Assembly: GCA_040753915.1 (NCBI GenBank)
Contig: JBFMDN010000007.1
Span: forward strand, 66,514-130,513
Direction of reading: 5' to 3'
Length of the DNA: 64,000 bases
Source: JBFMDN01 sp040753915
GTDB lineage: Bacteria; Desulfobacterota; Desulfomonilia; Desulfomonilales; Desulfomonilaceae
Positions within the stretch are counted from its first letter, which is position 1; each line of letters begins with the position of its first letter. Below the pieces are notes generated by a model. That model was not told the DNA's origin, made no database searches, and saw only the letters and a program-made list of their open reading frames with translations. A program made the translations under genes and the position numbers. This document shows, piece by piece, positions 61,833 through 64,000 of the stretch.

Positions 61833-62978
61833 ATGTACCGTTCGATAGAAACGCAACAACACTGGTTGGAGAAAATGGTTGAGCGGAAGAGGATCCCTCT
61901 TTCCTTTAGCCTTGAAATAACCGCACGCTGTAACAACAATTGCCGCCATTGTTATATCAATCTCCCGGCTGAGGACTCACGAGCACGATCCGCCGAATTG
62001 ACCCTGGAGGAGATCGCAGACATCGCGGAACAGGCGGTCGAGATGGGGGCTCTGACGTGCCTCCTCACCGGAGGAGAGCCACTCTTGCGGCTCGATTTTC
62101 CGGACATCTATCTGGGACTTAAACGAAAGGGTTTGCTGGTGAGCGTTTTCACTAACGCCACCTTAATCGGTGAACAACACGTGGAGCTCTGGAAGCGCTA
62201 TCCGCCACGAGACCTGGAGGTAACGGTCTACGGCGTCACCCGTGCAACCTATGAGGCGGTGACTCGCCGTCCGGGAGCATTCGATGCCTTCCAGAGAGGA
62301 CTCCGGCTCCTGCTGGACAACGGAATCAGCGTTCGCCTCAAGACTATGGCTTTGCGATCCAACTTCGGGGAATTGCATCACATTGCCGATTTCTGCCGGC
62401 GCTACACAGAGGGGCTCTATAGATTCGACCCCCTGCTGCATCTGAGGTACGACGGCAACCCTCGGCGCAACGCTGAAATCCTTGACGAGCGCCTGAGGCC
62501 GGAGGAGATAGTCGCACTGGAACGAGCAGATCCGGAGCGGCTTTCTGCCCTCAATGAGCATTGCCACCATTTGATCCGAGAGGAAAGTCGTGATTCCGGC
62601 TGTGCACACCTGTTCCACTGTGGGGCTGGTGTGGGGTCTTTTGCCATAAGCTACGATGGAGTGTTCCGCCTCTGTGATTCGCTTTGGGCCCATGGTACCA
62701 CGTTCGACCTGCGCCGGGGCACCCTATCCGAGGCCTGGCTTGACTTCGTGCCCTGGGTGCGAAACCTTCCTTCGCAAAATCTCCAGTCTCGGCAGACCTG
62801 CGGGGGCTGTCCACTCATCAATCTTTGCCTTTCGTGCCCCGCTCACGCACACCTGGAAACAGGAGAGATGGAGGGAACGACGCCGTACTTCTGCGCAGTC
62901 GCCCGCGCTCGGGCAGCGATGTTGCGGGAGACCTCCCATGTCTCGCGGTGGCAGCGGGTTCCTCGCCCTGTTACGTGA
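61833..62978 (+). CDS. Radical SAM/SPASM peptide-modifying enzyme
   Basis: 381 residues from ATG 61833. Motif Cys33-x3-Cys37-x2-Cys40 (CNNNCRHC), CLLTGGEPLLRLDF, then SPASM-type cysteines in HCGAGVGSFAISYDG and CGGCPLINLCLSCPA. It is clearly paralogous to the enzyme at 59747 (same layout and length), suggesting two related modifications on the same peptide. Likely the ScmE/ScmF counterpart. No signal or membrane helix. Confidence 0.88.
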   Translation: MYRSIETQQHWLEKMVERKRIPLSFSLEITARCNNNCRHCYINLPAEDSRARSAELTLEEIADIAEQAVEMGALTCLLTGGEPLLRLDFPDIYLGLKRKGLLVSVFTNATLIGEQHVELWKRYPPRDLEVTVYGVTRATYEAVTRRPGAFDAFQRGLRLLLDNGISVRLKTMALRSNFGELHHIADFCRRYTEGLYRFDPLLHLRYDGNPRRNAEILDERLRPEEIVALERADPERLSALNEHCHHLIREESRDSGCAHLFHCGAGVGSFAISYDGVFRLCDSLWAHGTTFDLRRGTLSEAWLDFVPWVRNLPSQNLQSRQTCGGCPLINLCLSCPAHAHLETGEMEGTTPYFCAVARARAAMLRETSHVSRWQRVPRPVT

Positions 62979-62979
62979 G

Positions 62980-63582
62980 TCATTCCAGGAACACGAGGCC
63001 AGCCATCATGATGGTTTCTGCTTTCTGGATCTGGCTGCCTTTTTCATTCTTGTGCATCACCCAGTCAAGTATTCTCGACAACTCGTGCCAGTTGACTCCC
63101 ATTCCGGACAAGGACGGCCGTGCCTTATCCGAGTGACGGCATCGACCGCCATTCTGAAGCGCCGCGCAATCTGCGTGCTCGGAACAAAACGTTCTCTTGC
63201 AGGCTCCAGACGAGTACCCGCGAGCACGCTCAAAACCCAGTGATCGAGCATGGTGCTCAATGGCCGCAGTCGTCTCGTGCAGGAGCAATGTAGCTTCTCG
63301 ACGCTCTGTTCCCTGCACGGCTTCCATGGGGAAATCGAGCTTGAAGGCCAGGACAAGGGTGAAGCCCTTGATGAGCTCTTGAAACTGGGCGGGCGTCATC
63401 GAGTGCGGTGGGCAATTGATCGAAGTATTGTAATTGGGGCAGCGCGGCTCTGCACAGAGGCTGCGGAAACGCTCTTCTACCACGATCCGGCCGGCCTCCA
63501 ACACCTTCTGGTCGCCGATTCCCAGGGACTTGGCAAAAGCCAGCAATTTTGGGGTCAGGTCTTGTTTTTTGCTGCTTCCCAT
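62980..63582 (-). CDS. DUF2284 Cys-rich metal-binding protein
   Basis: 200 residues facing the rSAM cassette, ending 1 base past the last rSAM stop. CAEPRCPNYNTSINCPPHSMTP and the later SSGACKRTFCSEHADC stretch are DUF2284 cysteine clusters. Only distantly similar to the protein at 52243. Role unknown; Fe-S or other metal binding inferred. Convergent orientation suggests it is separate from the RiPP genes. Confidence 0.8.
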   Translation of the reverse strand: MGSSKKQDLTPKLLAFAKSLGIGDQKVLEAGRIVVEERFRSLCAEPRCPNYNTSINCPPHSMTPAQFQELIKGFTLVLAFKLDFPMEAVQGTERREATLLLHETTAAIEHHARSLGFERARGYSSGACKRTFCSEHADCAALQNGGRCRHSDKARPSLSGMGVNWHELSRILDWVMHKNEKGSQIQKAETIMMAGLVFLE

Positions 63583-64000
63583 TCTCGCTGAATTGTCGTC
63601 CTCATTTTAGAGTGATAGAGTCAAACATCCCATGCGGGCCCTTCCGATACACCCCATGGTGCAGAAGGGTTTGAACAATTGGCTCATTCTAGCATATCCA
63701 GTTCTAACGATCCACAAGATCCCCGCCGAGGGGGCGAAGAGGAACAACGCGCCGTCAAAAGCCATCAAGGACGACTTCAGGCCGGCCATTTGCCTGGGTG
63801 GTCAGATGACAAAGCTTGTCCGGAAAATGACTGATCAGCGGTCTCGTCACGCGTTATCCTCACGGTGAGGTGGATCAAGAAACAAGACCTGATAATCATG
63901 TAAAAGGCGTGAGTGCTATCACGCGTGGTCGCAGCGGGGGACTCTGTCCCCCGGGCCCCCTGGAGTTTGTCGCTCTGGGGCCGCTGGATAAGGGTTATGA
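63583..64000. other. Right-hand end, no gene recognised
   Basis: Short frames on both strands have no family resemblance. A GC-rich inverted repeat, GGGGGACTCTGTCCCCC (63936-63952), is the only structure seen. Confidence 0.35.

Overview
The window looks like a chromosomal segment of an anaerobic, corrinoid-rich bacterium. The best guess is a sulfate-reducing or syntrophic member of the Desulfobacterota (Desulfomonile/Syntrophobacter-like). This is inferred from the combination of anaerobic cobalamin genes, corrinoid methyltransferases, rubrerythrin, a sigma-54 regulator and a SynChlorMet-like radical SAM cassette. No rRNA, tRNA, CRISPR array or phage was seen.

Layout. (1) 1-14.6 kb is an envelope polysaccharide locus. 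A leftward operon carries two UDP-GlcNAc 2-epimerases (one cut by the window edge), a GT4 glycosyltransferase and a polysaccharide deacetylase. A rightward set carries a flippase, a CapK-like adenylate-forming enzyme, a GT4 transferase, a polyprenyl-phosphate sugar transferase, a beta-helix protein and a Wzz-like chain-length protein. (2) 14.7-16.3 kb holds a stand-alone receiver protein, a MITE-like element, a promoter with three phased TTAGAY repeats, and a cobalamin riboswitch followed by a terminator. (3) 16.4-27.2 kb is a cobalamin/cobalt locus: cobT, a cobC-cobQ fusion, cobB/cbiA, cbiX, cbiMNQO, cbiL, cbiF and cobO. (4) 27.6-30.8 kb is a histidine kinase / NtrC-type regulator pair. It is followed by an inverted-repeat enhancer-like site and an excellent -24/-12 promoter. 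(5) 32-44 kb is a methanol methyltransferase locus: mtaA, mtaC, mtaB, an AmiS/UreI channel, a CobW GTPase, a Cys-rich unknown, a RamA-type activator, rubrerythrin, a PAS-LuxR regulator and a flavin-oxidase-like protein. (6) 44.4-52.9 kb is a second corrinoid methyltransferase locus, driven from a second copy of the TTAGAY promoter. It has a zinc-less UroD-like protein, an MtrH-like methyltransferase, an MtaA-like protein, a corrinoid protein, a RACo-type activator and two accessory proteins. (7) 53.3-55.7 kb is a second cobalamin riboswitch controlling an MDR dehydrogenase and a TrpD-like phosphoribosyltransferase. (8) 56-57.3 kb has an ankyrin protein and a cytoplasmic BtuF-like protein. (9) 57.6-63 kb is a radical SAM peptide-modification (RiPP) cassette: an rSAM-SPASM/HprK-like fusion, two more rSAM-SPASM enzymes, a PqqD-like protein and a probable 62-residue precursor peptide. 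A DUF2284 gene faces it.

How it fits together. The cobalamin genes and cobalt transporter would supply corrinoid to two methyl-transfer systems, each with its own type of ATP-dependent reductive activator. The same three-repeat promoter architecture lies before the cobalamin operon and before the second methyltransferase operon, suggesting one activator links B12 supply to methyl-donor use. The methanol system appears to be under sigma-54 control from the adjacent two-component pair. The most unusual parts are the RiPP cassette with its precursor and fusion enzyme, and the B12-riboswitch operon of two enzymes with no described B12 role.
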